A stretch of DNA of 64,000 nucleotides, taken from contig NZ_AMGM01000016.1 of assembly GCF_000298295.1 (NCBI RefSeq), forward strand, positions 1 to 64,000, given 5' to 3'. Shown piece after piece: positions 1 through 8,948 of this stretch. A model generated the notes under the pieces. The model ran no database searches. It was not told the DNA's origin and saw nothing but the letters and a program-made list of their open reading frames with translations. The stretch is from Cecembia lonarensis LW9. GTDB taxonomy: Bacteria; Bacteroidota; Bacteroidia; Cytophagales; Cyclobacteriaceae. Made by a program: the position numbers and the translations under genes. Position 1 is the first letter of the stretch. Every line of letters begins with the position of its first letter.

Positions 1-23
1 GAGTGTGGCCTTATTGTTGTGAA

Positions 24-3000
24 TCATTTCCTTTTAAACTCTAAGGACATAAGAGCAGCATTGGGTTCATCTCCTTCCAAGGCCTTACTTATCACATAGA
101 TATCCTGTAATTTTCCAGCTTGAGGCTCCTTGATGGGCAAAACACCCATGCCATACATCAATCCGCCTTCGCCTTGACTACTCACTTTGAAAACCCCTTC
201 TCCTATTTTCTCTCCTGAAATACTGCCAAGCCTTAACTCAATCGCAAACCCCTTCCTTGAGGCCTCTTGGCCACCTCCTGTTAATACTAAGGAGCCGATA
301 TCGGTCAAGTCAATTTGAGGAATCATGAAAGAAGCCTGAGCTGATGGTAGAATCAACAAATCCATACCATTAAAATTCATGGTACTGGCACCTTCCAGAT
401 TTCTGACCTGTCCCATACTCATCGTTGGATTTTTCAAGGCCACTGAAGTATTTCCGGTGAGAGGCTTAATATTATCACCACCTCTGTCAGTAAAGCTTGC
501 CGAAAGCACAAAGACACCTGTAGGGCTCAGCACTTTACCTACTGTAGGATCTATTGAACCTGAAGCAGGCAGTGAAGGTTTTTCCGCTGTCCTTCTGCCC
601 AAGGATAGGATGTAGGAGGTGATCTTACTGGCATCATCAAATTTTAGATCAGGATTAGCAGGCATGACTGTTTCTCCCCAAACGCCACCTCCGCCTTTTT
701 GGATCTTGTTGATCAAATAGCTGGCTGCATCAGCGTTTCTCCTGTATTTCCTAGCAACATCTACATAAGATGGTCCAATGGAGGCTTCATCTTCCTTATG
801 ACAGGTCTTACAGGTAAGTGTACTTACCAAGCTTTTTCCTATCATAGCCTCAGTCATAATCAAATGACCTTTAGAAGCTTCAGCCTGATCCATTCCGGAA
901 ATGTAATCAGCAGAAACATAAAGTGTTGAAAGATCATCCCCCGCAGCAGGATCATCAGGGTCATTTACTGTAATGCTATAGCTAACGGATTGACCTGGGA
1001 AATAGAAACTTTGGTTGCCCAAAATTTGAATATTGACCTCTGGTGCAATATTGCCTGCATAGACAGAAACAATAGTACTTTTTGCAGATAACTTGGCAGG
1101 ATCACTGACTTCTACCTGCACATCGAAATCACCGATTTCTTTAAAAGTATATGTCAAACTTGGTTCTTTGGTGGTGATCTTTTCCCCAGTTCCCAAATCC
1201 CAGGTAAAAGACAATGGATCATTTTCAGGGTCACTGGCCTCCACGGTAAAAGTGGCTGTGAAAGGTAGTGCGCCTGAAGTTTTATCTACAGCAATACCTG
1301 TAACTACCGGACTCCTATTTCCTGCATTGAAATCAATTCTCGAAAGACCTGAGTCTGGGTTTTTACTAAACCAGCCATTTCCATATTCAAGGATATAAAT
1401 TTTCCCATCAGGCCCCACTTCCATATCGATCATCGCATTGAATTTGGTGGAAGACATAAAAGGCTCCATTTTATCAAAGTCACCATTTTCCTGCATGGTT
1501 ACCACTTTTATCCATCCCCTAACCCAATCGTAAATAAATAGCTTCCCATCATAATAAGCAGGGTACCTACTTTCTTTAGGAAACATATCCGAATAGTACA
1601 CAGGTCCGGCCATGGCATTCCTTCCCCCCGTTCCCAATTGGGGGAAATCATCAGATATCCCATATGGATACCAAATAAATGCAGGCTCAGCAGGTGGAAG
1701 TTCGCGCAAACCTGTATTATTTCTTGAATTATTTACAGGTTTGGAAACATCATAAGATGAACCTGATTTTCCTGTCGCGTAATCGTATTCTACATAAGCA
1801 TAATTATCTCCAACAAAATAGGGCCAGCCAAAATTACCTGCTTTTCTGGCCTGATTGACTTCATCATAACCCCTTGGGCCTCTGGTTGACAAACTATCTA
1901 CATTGGCATCAGGTCCCACTTCCCCCCAATACAGGAATCCCGTCTTTTGATCTACAGAAATCCTGTAGGGGTTTCTGTTACCTTGGACATATATCTCTGG
2001 TCTGGCACCTTCCACTCCCTGGGGATAAAGATTTCCTGCCGGAATACTGTAGCTTCCGTCCTCATTTACTTTGATTCGAATAATTTTACCCCTTAAGTCA
2101 TTGGAATTACCGGAACTTCTTCTGGCATCAAATTGCTCAAACCCTGGACGATCGTCCAATGGAGCATAGCCTCTATTGACAAAACGGCTGTTTGCTTGAT
2201 CAAATGGTGTGGAATTATCGCCAGTAGAAAGATAGAGCAGACCATCCTTATCAAAAGCTATCGAGCCTCCGGTATGGCAACAAATGTTGCGCTGGGAATA
2301 AAGCTCCAAAATGACTTTTTCTGAAGCCATATCCCAGGTGTCATTTTTAAAAGTAAACCTCGAAAGCCTATTGATTTCCTGATCACCTGCCGGACTATAA
2401 AATACAAATACGTATCCATTTTTCGAGAAATTTGGATCTTTTTGAATTCCCATCAATCCCTCTTCTGCATTGACTCCGGGAACATCAGTTTTCCAGTAAA
2501 CATCAAATTTAGCCACTTCGCTTACTGTTGAATCTCCGTTTTTATAAAGTAGAACCTCTCCCCTTCTCTGAGCAATCAAAATATCTAAATTGGGTAAGAT
2601 AGTCATTTCGGTAGGCTCGGTAAACTCTCCTAAAACCAGTTGTGTCTTTTCAAACCTGTTCTCTTCTGGTAACCTTTGGGTCTTAGCTTTGGAATAATCC
2701 AGCTTCTTATTATCTCCCATCGCATACTTAATACCTTCTAAAATATGCTGGAGAAAAAGCTCTTCTGTAAAAGATTCTTTGGTATGGCCTCCGGCAGTAT
2801 ACCAGGCTCTTCCTCCATCATATTCATGGTACCATGCCATAGGATGAAAACCCATCGGTTGGGTGTGTTGGTAACTTTCCTCATCGATATCCATCAGAAC
2901 ATTGACGTCAGGATTTAATTTTTTAAAATGATACCATTCATCTCTTCTGTTCCATATTTCAGGCAAAAATCGGGTGCTCTGATGTTTTCTATCCGTAACA

Positions 3001-3467
3001 TTCAAGGTGCCTTCCTGAACATTGGGGTATGGATCCCCAATACCGGGATGATAAGAAAAATAGCCCCCAACAAGACGATTGTACCAACCCCAATGATATT
3101 CTGTATCAGAGGCAGCATGAATTCCTACAAAGCCTCCTCCAGCTTGAATATAACGTTCAAAGTCCGCTTCTTGATAATGATTCAGCACATCTCCAGTTGT
3201 ACTCAACCAAATGACTGCAGCATACTGCTTGAGATTTTCTTCATTGAAAAGCTCCGCATTGGTGGTAGTATCAACGTCAAAACCATTCTCAGCACCCAGC
3301 TTCTGAATCGCCGCAATGCCGTCAGGAATGGACTCATGATAAAATCCAGCCGTTTTACTGAAAACAAGAACTTTTGGCTTTCCACTCCTTTTGTTACAAG
3401 AGGCAAATACAAATAAGGTTAATAAAGCAAGTAATAAACTGCTTTTAACAATTTTATAGGCTATCAT
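24..3467 (-). CDS. ThuA / PQQ-type sugar dehydrogenase / PKD / cytochrome c multidomain lipoprotein
   Basis: Large exported protein of 1147 aa. The N-terminus is a lipoprotein signal with a lipobox ending at Cys24 (FASC). Residues about 32-250 match the ThuA domain (glutamine amidotransferase-like fold), and about 275-710 match the glucose/sorbosone dehydrogenase beta-propeller (NRNPYR and GGRNAMAGPV are visible). A PKD domain follows at about 715-810. A class I cytochrome c domain follows, with the haem site CKTCH at 886-890 and a likely axial Met in VMPANP. The last 150 residues look like a carbohydrate-binding beta-sandwich. Family knowledge: ThuA proteins are linked to disaccharide use, and such dehydrogenases oxidise sugars and pass electrons to a cytochrome. 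Inference: a surface or periplasmic sugar oxidase with its own electron outlet. The order is seen in other Bacteroidota. It appears to be transcribed alone. Confidence 0.9.
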   Translation of the reverse strand: MIAYKIVKSSLLLALLTLFVFASCNKRSGKPKVLVFSKTAGFYHESIPDGIAAIQKLGAENGFDVDTTTNAELFNEENLKQYAAVIWLSTTGDVLNHYQEADFERYIQAGGGFVGIHAASDTEYHWGWYNRLVGGYFSYHPGIGDPYPNVQEGTLNVTDRKHQSTRFLPEIWNRRDEWYHFKKLNPDVNVLMDIDEESYQHTQPMGFHPMAWYHEYDGGRAWYTAGGHTKESFTEELFLQHILEGIKYAMGDNKKLDYSKAKTQRLPEENRFEKTQLVLGEFTEPTEMTILPNLDILIAQRRGEVLLYKNGDSTVSEVAKFDVYWKTDVPGVNAEEGLMGIQKDPNFSKNGYVFVFYSPAGDQEINRLSRFTFKNDTWDMASEKVILELYSQRNICCHTGGSIAFDKDGLLYLSTGDNSTPFDQANSRFVNRGYAPLDDRPGFEQFDARRSSGNSNDLRGKIIRIKVNEDGSYSIPAGNLYPQGVEGARPEIYVQGNRNPYRISVDQKTGFLYWGEVGPDANVDSLSTRGPRGYDEVNQARKAGNFGWPYFVGDNYAYVEYDYATGKSGSSYDVSKPVNNSRNNTGLRELPPAEPAFIWYPYGISDDFPQLGTGGRNAMAGPVYYSDMFPKESRYPAYYDGKLFIYDWVRGWIKVVTMQENGDFDKMEPFMSSTKFNAMIDMEVGPDGKIYILEYGNGWFSKNPDSGLSRIDFNAGNRSPVVTGIAVDKTSGALPFTATFTVEASDPENDPLSFTWDLGTGEKITTKEPSLTYTFKEIGDFDVQVEVSDPAKLSAKSTIVSVYAGNIAPEVNIQILGNQSFYFPGQSVSYSITVNDPDDPAAGDDLSTLYVSADYISGMDQAEASKGHLIMTEAMIGKSLVSTLTCKTCHKEDEASIGPSYVDVARKYRRNADAASYLINKIQKGGGGVWGETVMPANPDLKFDDASKITSYILSLGRRTAEKPSLPASGSIDPTVGKVLSPTGVFVLSASFTDRGGDNIKPLTGNTSVALKNPTMSMGQVRNLEGASTMNFNGMDLLILPSAQASFMIPQIDLTDIGSLVLTGGGQEASRKGFAIELRLGSISGEKIGEGVFKVSSQGEGGLMYGMGVLPIKEPQAGKLQDIYVISKALEGDEPNAALMSLEFKRK

Positions 3468-3608
3468 AGGTTATTGATTTTCAGGAAATATAAAGTGAAT
3501 AATTAAGTATTTGAGAACTAATTCCCATAAATGGTGATTTCTGATTAAGATTGGTCAATCCCTTTCTAACTGCCTGAAAGTTAAAAAAAAAGTTTCATGC
3601 CAAACAAT

Positions 3609-3631
3609 CAACATGTGAAAATTACATGTTG
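3609..3631. repeat. Short inverted repeat, 8-bp arms
   Basis: CAACATGT and ACATGTTG form a perfect 8-bp inverted repeat around a 7-nt spacer, about 140 bp upstream of the ThuA-type gene. There is no immediate T-tract on either strand, so it is not a classical terminator. It could be a protein-binding site. Role unknown. Confidence 0.35.
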
Positions 3632-3664
3632 GGTAAAAAATAAGTATCAATCATCCACTGATTT

Positions 3665-3719
3665 AAATATCAATTGAGTTAAGCTGCTTACGTTTTTTAA
3701 GGGTATACGATTGATATTT
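3665..3719. repeat. Wide inverted repeat behind the small lipoprotein gene
   Basis: AAATATCAAT (3665-3674) and ATTGATATTT (3710-3719) are perfect 10-bp inverted arms separated by 35 nt. The right arm lies directly after the stop codon of the minus-strand small lipoprotein gene. The loop is too long for a typical intrinsic terminator. It may be a weak terminator or an operator. Confidence 0.3.
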
Positions 3720-3725
3720 GAAAAA

Positions 3726-4055
3726 TCAACCCTCCTCTTCCTCCTCCGGCTCTAGGAATGTTTTTTCCCCGCAAACAATTCTTTCAACCAGCCTAGGCCT
3801 TTCATCTGTACTTTTAGAGTACCATTCCCCTGTCTCAGGATCCTGATTGATGGACCAAAGCCTTCCCGACTCATCCCTATAGGTGAAAACGCCGGTTGCT
3901 TTGTTTCTCCTTACATCTTCAGAAATCTCGTAAAAGCGAACAGAGCCGTCATCCATTACGATATAAACTTCACAGGTTTCATTGATTTTCTCAATATCCA
4001 GGCAGGAAACAGTTATCCCCGCAAAAAGAATCAGGCATAGTATTGATTTTTTCAT
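3726..4055 (-). CDS. Small putative lipoprotein, unknown function
   Basis: I do not recognise this protein. From the Met at 4055 it is 109 aa: a short signal (MKKSILC...) with lipobox VSC at Cys18, then a soluble domain of about 90 residues, and a very acidic tail (EPEEEEEG). A longer start at 4082 would put nine extra residues before the signal and is less likely. The soluble part contains a stretch reading like a small beta-rich domain (YRDESGRLWSINQDPETGEWY). It stands alone, with pgk and its terminator upstream on the same strand. Export as a lipoprotein is inferred from the lipobox only. Confidence 0.65.
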   Translation of the reverse strand: MKKSILCLILFAGITVSCLDIEKINETCEVYIVMDDGSVRFYEISEDVRRNKATGVFTYRDESGRLWSINQDPETGEWYSKSTDERPRLVERIVCGEKTFLEPEEEEEG

Positions 4056-4210
4056 ATCAAATAAAAGTGGGTTGAATTTCACTATTCAGGTTGAAACTTA
4101 ATAAAAAGGTTTTTAAAGCTTATGCATTATAACGAATTTTCAAATATATCATTGTTTTCCAAATTGTTAAAAGTTTGCTCCAAGTTCTTGATTAACAGGA
4201 AGAATTACAA

Positions 4211-4246
4211 AAACAAAGAAAGACCGATATTGGCCTTTCTTTGTTT
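4211..4246 (-). terminator. Intrinsic terminator of pgk
   Basis: A 15-bp stem (AAACAAAGAAAGACC paired with GGCCTTTCTTTGTTT, one mismatch) with a 6-nt loop lies 18 nt beyond the pgk stop codon. The arms are A/T-rich at their ends, giving a U-run on the minus-strand transcript. The near-symmetry would let it work on both strands. Confidence 0.8.
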
Positions 4247-4263
4247 CATTCTATAAAAGATTT

Positions 4264-5463
4264 TCATGGTTCTAGCGCAGCGACTCCCGGAAGTACTTTG
4301 CCTTCCATGTGTTCTAATAATGCACCGCCTCCTGTGGAAACGTAAGAAACTTTGTCTCCAAAACCGAACTTGTTGACCGCTGCGGCAGAATCCCCTCCGC
4401 CAATAAGAGAGAAAGCCCCACCTGCTGTGGCTGTTGCAATAGCCTCTGCCACAGCCACCGTTCCATTGACAAAACTGCTCATTTCAAATACACCCATAGG
4501 GCCATTCCATAAAACAGTTTTTGAAGATTTGATCACGTCTGCAAATAACTTTCTTGTTTCGGGACCAATATCCAGCCCCATCCAACCATCAGGAATTTCT
4601 CCAGCTTTGGCAAGTCCCTGTTCAGCATCATTCGCAAAGGCTTTGGAGGTAACTGTGTCTACAGGAAGATAAATCTTCACCCCTTTTTCCTCAGCTTTTT
4701 TCATTAAGCCCAAGACATAATCCAATTTATCCTCTTCACATAGGGAATTCCCTATTGTTCCACCCTTGGCTTTGGAAAAAGTGTAAGACATTCCTCCTCC
4801 AATGATCAGGTTATCCACCTTATCCAGTAACCTTTCAATGATCAAAATTTTATCGGATATTTTAGCACCACCCATGATGGCAGTATATGGCCTTTGTGGG
4901 TTTTCCAATACCTTGTCTGCATTGTTCAATTCAGAGAACATCAGGTAACCGGCTGCTTTGGTATTGAAAAATTGGGCAATAACAGCCGTAGAGGCATGTG
5001 CCCTGTGAGCTGTGCCGAAGGCATCATTGACATATACATCTCCTAATTTGGACAATTTCTCGGCAAATGCAGCATCACCCTTCTCCTCTTCCTTGTAAAA
5101 CCTTAAATTTTCCAACAACAGCACCTCACCATCCTTTAATCCAACTGCAAGATTCCTTGCTTCATCACCAATACAATCAGGCGCAAATTTAACTGGTTTG
5201 TTGAGTAATTTTTGAAGGCTAGCCACTACATGTCTAAGCGAGTACTTATCGGTAGGCCCATCCTTTGGCCTTCCCAAATGAGACATTAAAACGACTGAGC
5301 CTCCCTGCTTGAGTATTTTTTCAATCGTTGGGATGGCTGCTCTAATTCTCGTATCGTCTGTAACACTTTGATGTTCATCCAAAGGGACATTAAAATCTAC
5401 CCTAATCAGGGCTCTTTTACCTTTAAAATCCAGATTGTCCACGCTTTTAATTCTGTTGATCAT
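4264..5463 (-). CDS. pgk: Phosphoglycerate kinase
   Basis: Cytoplasmic glycolytic enzyme that moves phosphate from 1,3-bisphosphoglycerate to ADP. At 399 aa it is full length for bacteria. The substrate-binding motif RVDFNVPL starts at Arg21, followed by SHLGRP. The C-terminal nucleotide-binding region has GGGDSAAA, and NGPMGVFE is conserved. It has its own terminator downstream and an 83-nt gap to the upstream gene, so it may be transcribed on its own. Nothing unusual. Confidence 0.98.
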   Translation of the reverse strand: MINRIKSVDNLDFKGKRALIRVDFNVPLDEHQSVTDDTRIRAAIPTIEKILKQGGSVVLMSHLGRPKDGPTDKYSLRHVVASLQKLLNKPVKFAPDCIGDEARNLAVGLKDGEVLLLENLRFYKEEEKGDAAFAEKLSKLGDVYVNDAFGTAHRAHASTAVIAQFFNTKAAGYLMFSELNNADKVLENPQRPYTAIMGGAKISDKILIIERLLDKVDNLIIGGGMSYTFSKAKGGTIGNSLCEEDKLDYVLGLMKKAEEKGVKIYLPVDTVTSKAFANDAEQGLAKAGEIPDGWMGLDIGPETRKLFADVIKSSKTVLWNGPMGVFEMSSFVNGTVAVAEAIATATAGGAFSLIGGGDSAAAVNKFGFGDKVSYVSTGGGALLEHMEGKVLPGVAALEP

Positions 5464-5546
5464 ATGCTTTTATGTTTAAAAGGTTTGGTTAAAATTTAAT
5501 TGTAAAAACCTATTTCGAGCTTATACTTATTTAGAATTTACAAATA

Positions 5547-6521
5547 TCATTCCTCAATTTCCTGAGCTGCTGCCCTCCTCAGCCTGTCATTAATGGCTTT
5601 TCCTAAACCCACATCTGGCACTTCTTCTGATAAAATTACAGAAACATCCATGCTATCCAAAGCCCTCATGGCGGCAAAAAGATTTTTTGCTGCCTCCGTA
5701 AGGTCTCCTGAAGGACTCAACTGTATTTGAAATTGACCAAGAAGTTCGGGATATACACTTCTAAAAGCCAGTACCCCTATATTCTCCCCCTTAGAACGAT
5801 AAACCGGAACCAATTTATCCAGGTCTCCAAGAATTAATGGTTTCCTGGGCGCATAATGACTTTTTAACATACCAGGCGACTTGGGATCACTACTGGAATG
5901 GGCCATCACCTCAACTTTTCCAACAATGGACTCAATGGACCTCAAGTCCAATCCACCCAAACGATAAACTATCACCTCATCTCCTTCCATACCAACAATC
6001 GTACTTTCAACACCAACCTGACAATCTCCTCCATCCAGAATATATTCAATTTTTTTTCCCAACTGATCGTTGACATGGCTGGCCTTTGTGGGACTGATGT
6101 AACCAAATGGATTGGCACTTGGGGCCGCCAGTGGAAAACTTAAGCTGGCCAGTAGCGCTTGGGTCAGTGGATGATCTGGAACCCTTACGGCTACAGTTTC
6201 CAAACCACTGGTCACCAAATCAGGAACCAGACTTTTTTTAGGCAACAATAAAGTCAGTGGTCCAGGGCAAAAAGCAAGCGCCAGTTTTTCCAGAGGCTCA
6301 GGAATATCTGAAACAAATTCATGAATTCGCTCTAAATCACTGGTATGAAGGATTAAAGGATCAAAGCTAGGCCTGCTTTTTACAGCAAAAATTTTGGCTA
6401 CTGCATCCTGATTCAGGGCATTCCCCGCCAAACCATAAACAGTCTCCGTGGGAATAGCGACCAATTCGCCCTTCTCCAAAATCGCTTTTGCTTTGTCAAT
6501 ATCTTTTCCGATTTCAGCCAT
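5547..6521 (-). CDS. L-threonylcarbamoyladenylate synthase (Sua5 type)
   Basis: Makes threonylcarbamoyl-AMP from threonine, bicarbonate and ATP, the first step of t6A modification at position 37 of ANN-reading tRNAs. At 324 aa it is the long Sua5 form: a YrdC domain over roughly the first 190 residues (PTETVYGLAGNA, SRPSFDPLILH, SANPFGYISPT) followed by a linker and C-terminal Sua5 domain (SPGMLKSHYAPRKPL). The start is chosen at 6521 because its ATG overlaps the stop of the preceding TPR gene as TAATG, implying coupled translation. A start at 6533 would add four residues. Confidence 0.95.
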   Translation of the reverse strand: MAEIGKDIDKAKAILEKGELVAIPTETVYGLAGNALNQDAVAKIFAVKSRPSFDPLILHTSDLERIHEFVSDIPEPLEKLALAFCPGPLTLLLPKKSLVPDLVTSGLETVAVRVPDHPLTQALLASLSFPLAAPSANPFGYISPTKASHVNDQLGKKIEYILDGGDCQVGVESTIVGMEGDEVIVYRLGGLDLRSIESIVGKVEVMAHSSSDPKSPGMLKSHYAPRKPLILGDLDKLVPVYRSKGENIGVLAFRSVYPELLGQFQIQLSPSGDLTEAAKNLFAAMRALDSMDVSVILSEEVPDVGLGKAINDRLRRAAAQEIEE

Positions 6522-7231
6522 TATTCGGAACAAAAATCATCCACCCAACTCTTGGCTTCAGTAAAACCTAAATTAAGGGCCATTTTGAGATTGGCACAGC
6601 CTTCTTCCTTTTGCCCGAAAGCACTCATCTGAGTTACACCCAGCAAATAATAAGCAGCACCATTTCTACTATCCAAATTAACCGTAGCAAAAAGGGATTC
6701 AACAGCACCTACAGGATCGTTATTACCAAGTTGGGATTTAGCTTTATTGAAATGCGCCAAGGCATGTTCGGGGACCGCTTGAATGACCACATCCAAATCA
6801 AAAATGGCATCTTCATATTCCTCCAATCCCAAAAGTGCCAAGCCGCGGTTATAATATACATCCACTTGCTGAGGGTCTAAACCATTAGCCATATTATAAT
6901 CCAATAAAGCTTCTCTAAATTCCTTTTTTTCCAAATAGGCATTTCCACGGTTAAAAAAAGGCTTGTAGCTATTGGGATCTAATTCGATTGAAGCAGAAAA
7001 CACTGCTATGGCATCATCATATTTCCCCTGTTGGAAAAGTGCCACTCCTTTGGCATTAAGGGCAGAAGTATTGTCAGGATTCTTTTCGATCGCTCGATCA
7101 AAAAATTCTATCGCTTTTTGATATTGAGAGTTTTGTAGAAGCTTTACCCCCTCTTCAAACAATTCTTCATCTGAAGGACTACAAGACCAGATCATTGCTA
7201 TCACTACTAGCCAAATTATATTATTTCTCAC
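6521..7231 (-). CDS. TPR-repeat lipoprotein
   Basis: 236-aa protein with a lipoprotein signal (lipobox WSC, Cys17) followed by about five tetratricopeptide repeats, visible as recurring A.-Y/F-..A-....-P blocks (for example YQKAIEFFDRAIEKNPDN and YDDAIAVFSASIELDPNS). TPRs form helical scaffolds for protein contacts, so it is probably a periplasmic or outer-membrane adaptor. Partner unknown. Its stop codon overlaps the start of the Sua5 gene (TAATG). The functional reason for pairing a TPR lipoprotein with tRNA modification is not evident. Confidence 0.88.
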   Translation of the reverse strand: MRNNIIWLVVIAMIWSCSPSDEELFEEGVKLLQNSQYQKAIEFFDRAIEKNPDNTSALNAKGVALFQQGKYDDAIAVFSASIELDPNSYKPFFNRGNAYLEKKEFREALLDYNMANGLDPQQVDVYYNRGLALLGLEEYEDAIFDLDVVIQAVPEHALAHFNKAKSQLGNNDPVGAVESLFATVNLDSRNGAAYYLLGVTQMSAFGQKEEGCANLKMALNLGFTEAKSWVDDFCSE

Positions 7232-7344
7232 TGTTTTAGATTTTTTACCTGTTAAGTACGGCTGCTTTTTCAGTTCGTTGCAAAAATTTAAAGCTCCTTA
7301 AGGTGCTCAATGCTTTACCCCGTAAAGATAATGATTTTACAGGC

Positions 7345-7785
7345 TTAGTCTTCCTTTGCCATCAATTTTAGGGCATAATCAGGTGGTACTGGCACGGGCT
7401 TCATGGTTTGCATATTCACCGAAACCATGGTGGTAAGGGCCTGAGCAAATACTTTATTTTCCCCTTTTTCACTATTCCCCATCAGCACTTGTTCCAAAAC
7501 GAAAGAGCTCCGACCAATATGAATACACCGAACATAAACTTTTATAAGGTCAAAAACATGAATGGGTTTCAGGTAATCAATATTTATATTGGCGACGACA
7601 GTTCCGGTTTTCATAATATCCCAATTGCAAACCTTATACAAGAAAGCAGCCCGTGCATGCTCGAAGTAACTGAAATATACACCATTATTAACATGCATAT
7701 ACCCATCAATATCAGAATAGCGCACCTGAACTGGGACAGAAAAAGAAAAAGAGGATTTGACTTCCTCTATACTGTAATTCTTCAT
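7345..7785 (-). CDS. Acyl-CoA thioesterase, hot-dog fold (4HBT family)
   Basis: About 146 aa from the Met at 7785, chosen because it follows the NUDIX stop by 16 nt and matches the family N-terminus. A start at 7836 would overlap NUDIX. The signature RYSDIDGYMHVNNGVYFSYFE contains the catalytic Asp and the HVNN block of YbgC/FadM-like thioesterases, which hydrolyse acyl-CoA to free acid and CoA. The substrate chain cannot be told from sequence. It is last in the run enoyl-CoA hydratase, recQ, unknown, NUDIX, thioesterase. Confidence 0.9.
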   Translation of the reverse strand: MKNYSIEEVKSSFSFSVPVQVRYSDIDGYMHVNNGVYFSYFEHARAAFLYKVCNWDIMKTGTVVANINIDYLKPIHVFDLIKVYVRCIHIGRSSFVLEQVLMGNSEKGENKVFAQALTTMVSVNMQTMKPVPVPPDYALKLMAKED

Positions 7786-7801
7786 GATGAATAAAATAGA
7801 A

Positions 7802-8371
7802 TTAAAGCAATATTTCAGACTTACTGGTTTTTTCAAGCATCCTCAAAATAGAAGGATTAAAACCCACCAAATCATCCACCGCATCAAAGGGAATCCATGC
7901 CAAATCTTTACTCTCTTCAGAAATCACCAGAGGTTCATTCATTTCCGCTTCAATGAGAAACCTTACATCATAATGAAAATGCTCTGGAATTTCACCTTTT
8001 TGGGGAATGACATGCCTGTCTATATCAAAAATACCCGCATCTACAATCCTCAGCGAGGTCAAACCACTTTCTTCCTGGGCTTCCAATAATGCTACCTCCA
8101 AGAGGTTCTCATTGCCATCTGCATGCCCTCCCAATTGTAGCCATCTGTTAAGCTTTCTATGCAAAGTCATCAAGGCATGCGTCCTCCTTTTGTTAACAAT
8201 CCAAGCTGATCCTGTAAAATGTCCGGCTAGCCTTTCTCTCACAAAAGCATTTTTATCGTAGGTAAGGGCAGTAAAATCAGGGATAAAGGAGGCTTCTTCC
8301 TCAAAAGGCGTCCTGTAGTTTTCAAGGTTAGTTCTTAGAGAAAGTCTATCCATATCATTATGTGTTTTCAA
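7802..8371 (-). CDS. NUDIX hydrolase
   Basis: 189-aa NUDIX-superfamily protein; these cleave nucleoside diphosphates linked to another moiety. The Nudix box is visible (GGHADGNENLLEVAL followed by LEAQEESGL), with all glutamates that bind metal present. The usual Arg of the box (RE..EE) is Leu here, which may mean a changed substrate or orientation. The first 13 nt overlap the upstream unknown gene. An alternative Met at 8353 would remove the overlap. Substrate unknown. Confidence 0.88.
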   Translation of the reverse strand: MKTHNDMDRLSLRTNLENYRTPFEEEASFIPDFTALTYDKNAFVRERLAGHFTGSAWIVNKRRTHALMTLHRKLNRWLQLGGHADGNENLLEVALLEAQEESGLTSLRIVDAGIFDIDRHVIPQKGEIPEHFHYDVRFLIEAEMNEPLVISEESKDLAWIPFDAVDDLVGFNPSILRMLEKTSKSEILL

Positions 8372-8948
8372 ATATTTCGTCGATAAATTGGTCGAAAGGT
8401 TTTGCCTCCTGATATAAATGATCGGAGTAAACTGTGACTAAAATCTTTAAGAAACTGGGCTTATCGTTAATACTCACCTTTTCTACACTGATGTTCCCAA
8501 ATAACTGGTCTATCTTTTGTCCAAAATCAACATTACTCAAAGGCAGCTTAAAATATTGTTTTTCTGTGGTCTTGACAAAATCTTTTAATTCTTCAATTTT
8601 TCTGTCCAAACTCACTTGATTATATCCCAAATCTAATATTCGCTTGCCAAAAGCAAAGAAAAGATAAGAAAAAGTTTTTTCATCAAAGGGACTATCATAA
8701 GAAACAGCAAAACCATTGGCATAAGGTGAATTCAAAATATGTACCTCTGGATAGTTGTTAATCCCTGATTTCTTGAAATGATAATTCTTAGCAACCAAGG
8801 CTAACATGGACTTACCCTCTTCAGATAATTCCCACTCGGTTCCTGCATCTTTTTCGGATTCTGACTGCTTGAAGTTTTCCTTGATTTGAACCTGCTTTGT
8901 TTTTTTGGGGAAAAGACGCCCCAGTAAATCGTCTATAAATGAAGCCAT
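8358..8948 (-). CDS. Conserved-looking hypothetical protein between recQ and NUDIX
   Basis: 196 aa, not recognised. There is no signal peptide or membrane segment, so probably cytoplasmic. Residues 1-45 are charged and low in complexity (KKTKQVQIKENFKQSESEKD). The rest reads as a folded alpha/beta domain of about 150 residues ending in FDQFIDEIFENT. Its ATG overlaps the recQ stop (TAATG) and its end overlaps the NUDIX start, so it is translated as part of that operon. A role near RecQ is possible from position only. Confidence 0.75.
   Translation of the reverse strand: MASFIDDLLGRLFPKKTKQVQIKENFKQSESEKDAGTEWELSEEGKSMLALVAKNYHFKKSGINNYPEVHILNSPYANGFAVSYDSPFDEKTFSYLFFAFGKRILDLGYNQVSLDRKIEELKDFVKTTEKQYFKLPLSNVDFGQKIDQLFGNISVEKVSINDKPSFLKILVTVYSDHLYQEAKPFDQFIDEIFENT

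Noticed and set aside
2928-3416. A 162-codon plus-strand open frame inside the ThuA-type gene
   Set aside because: It is antisense to a well-supported multidomain protein, shows no domain, and its composition follows the complementary frame.
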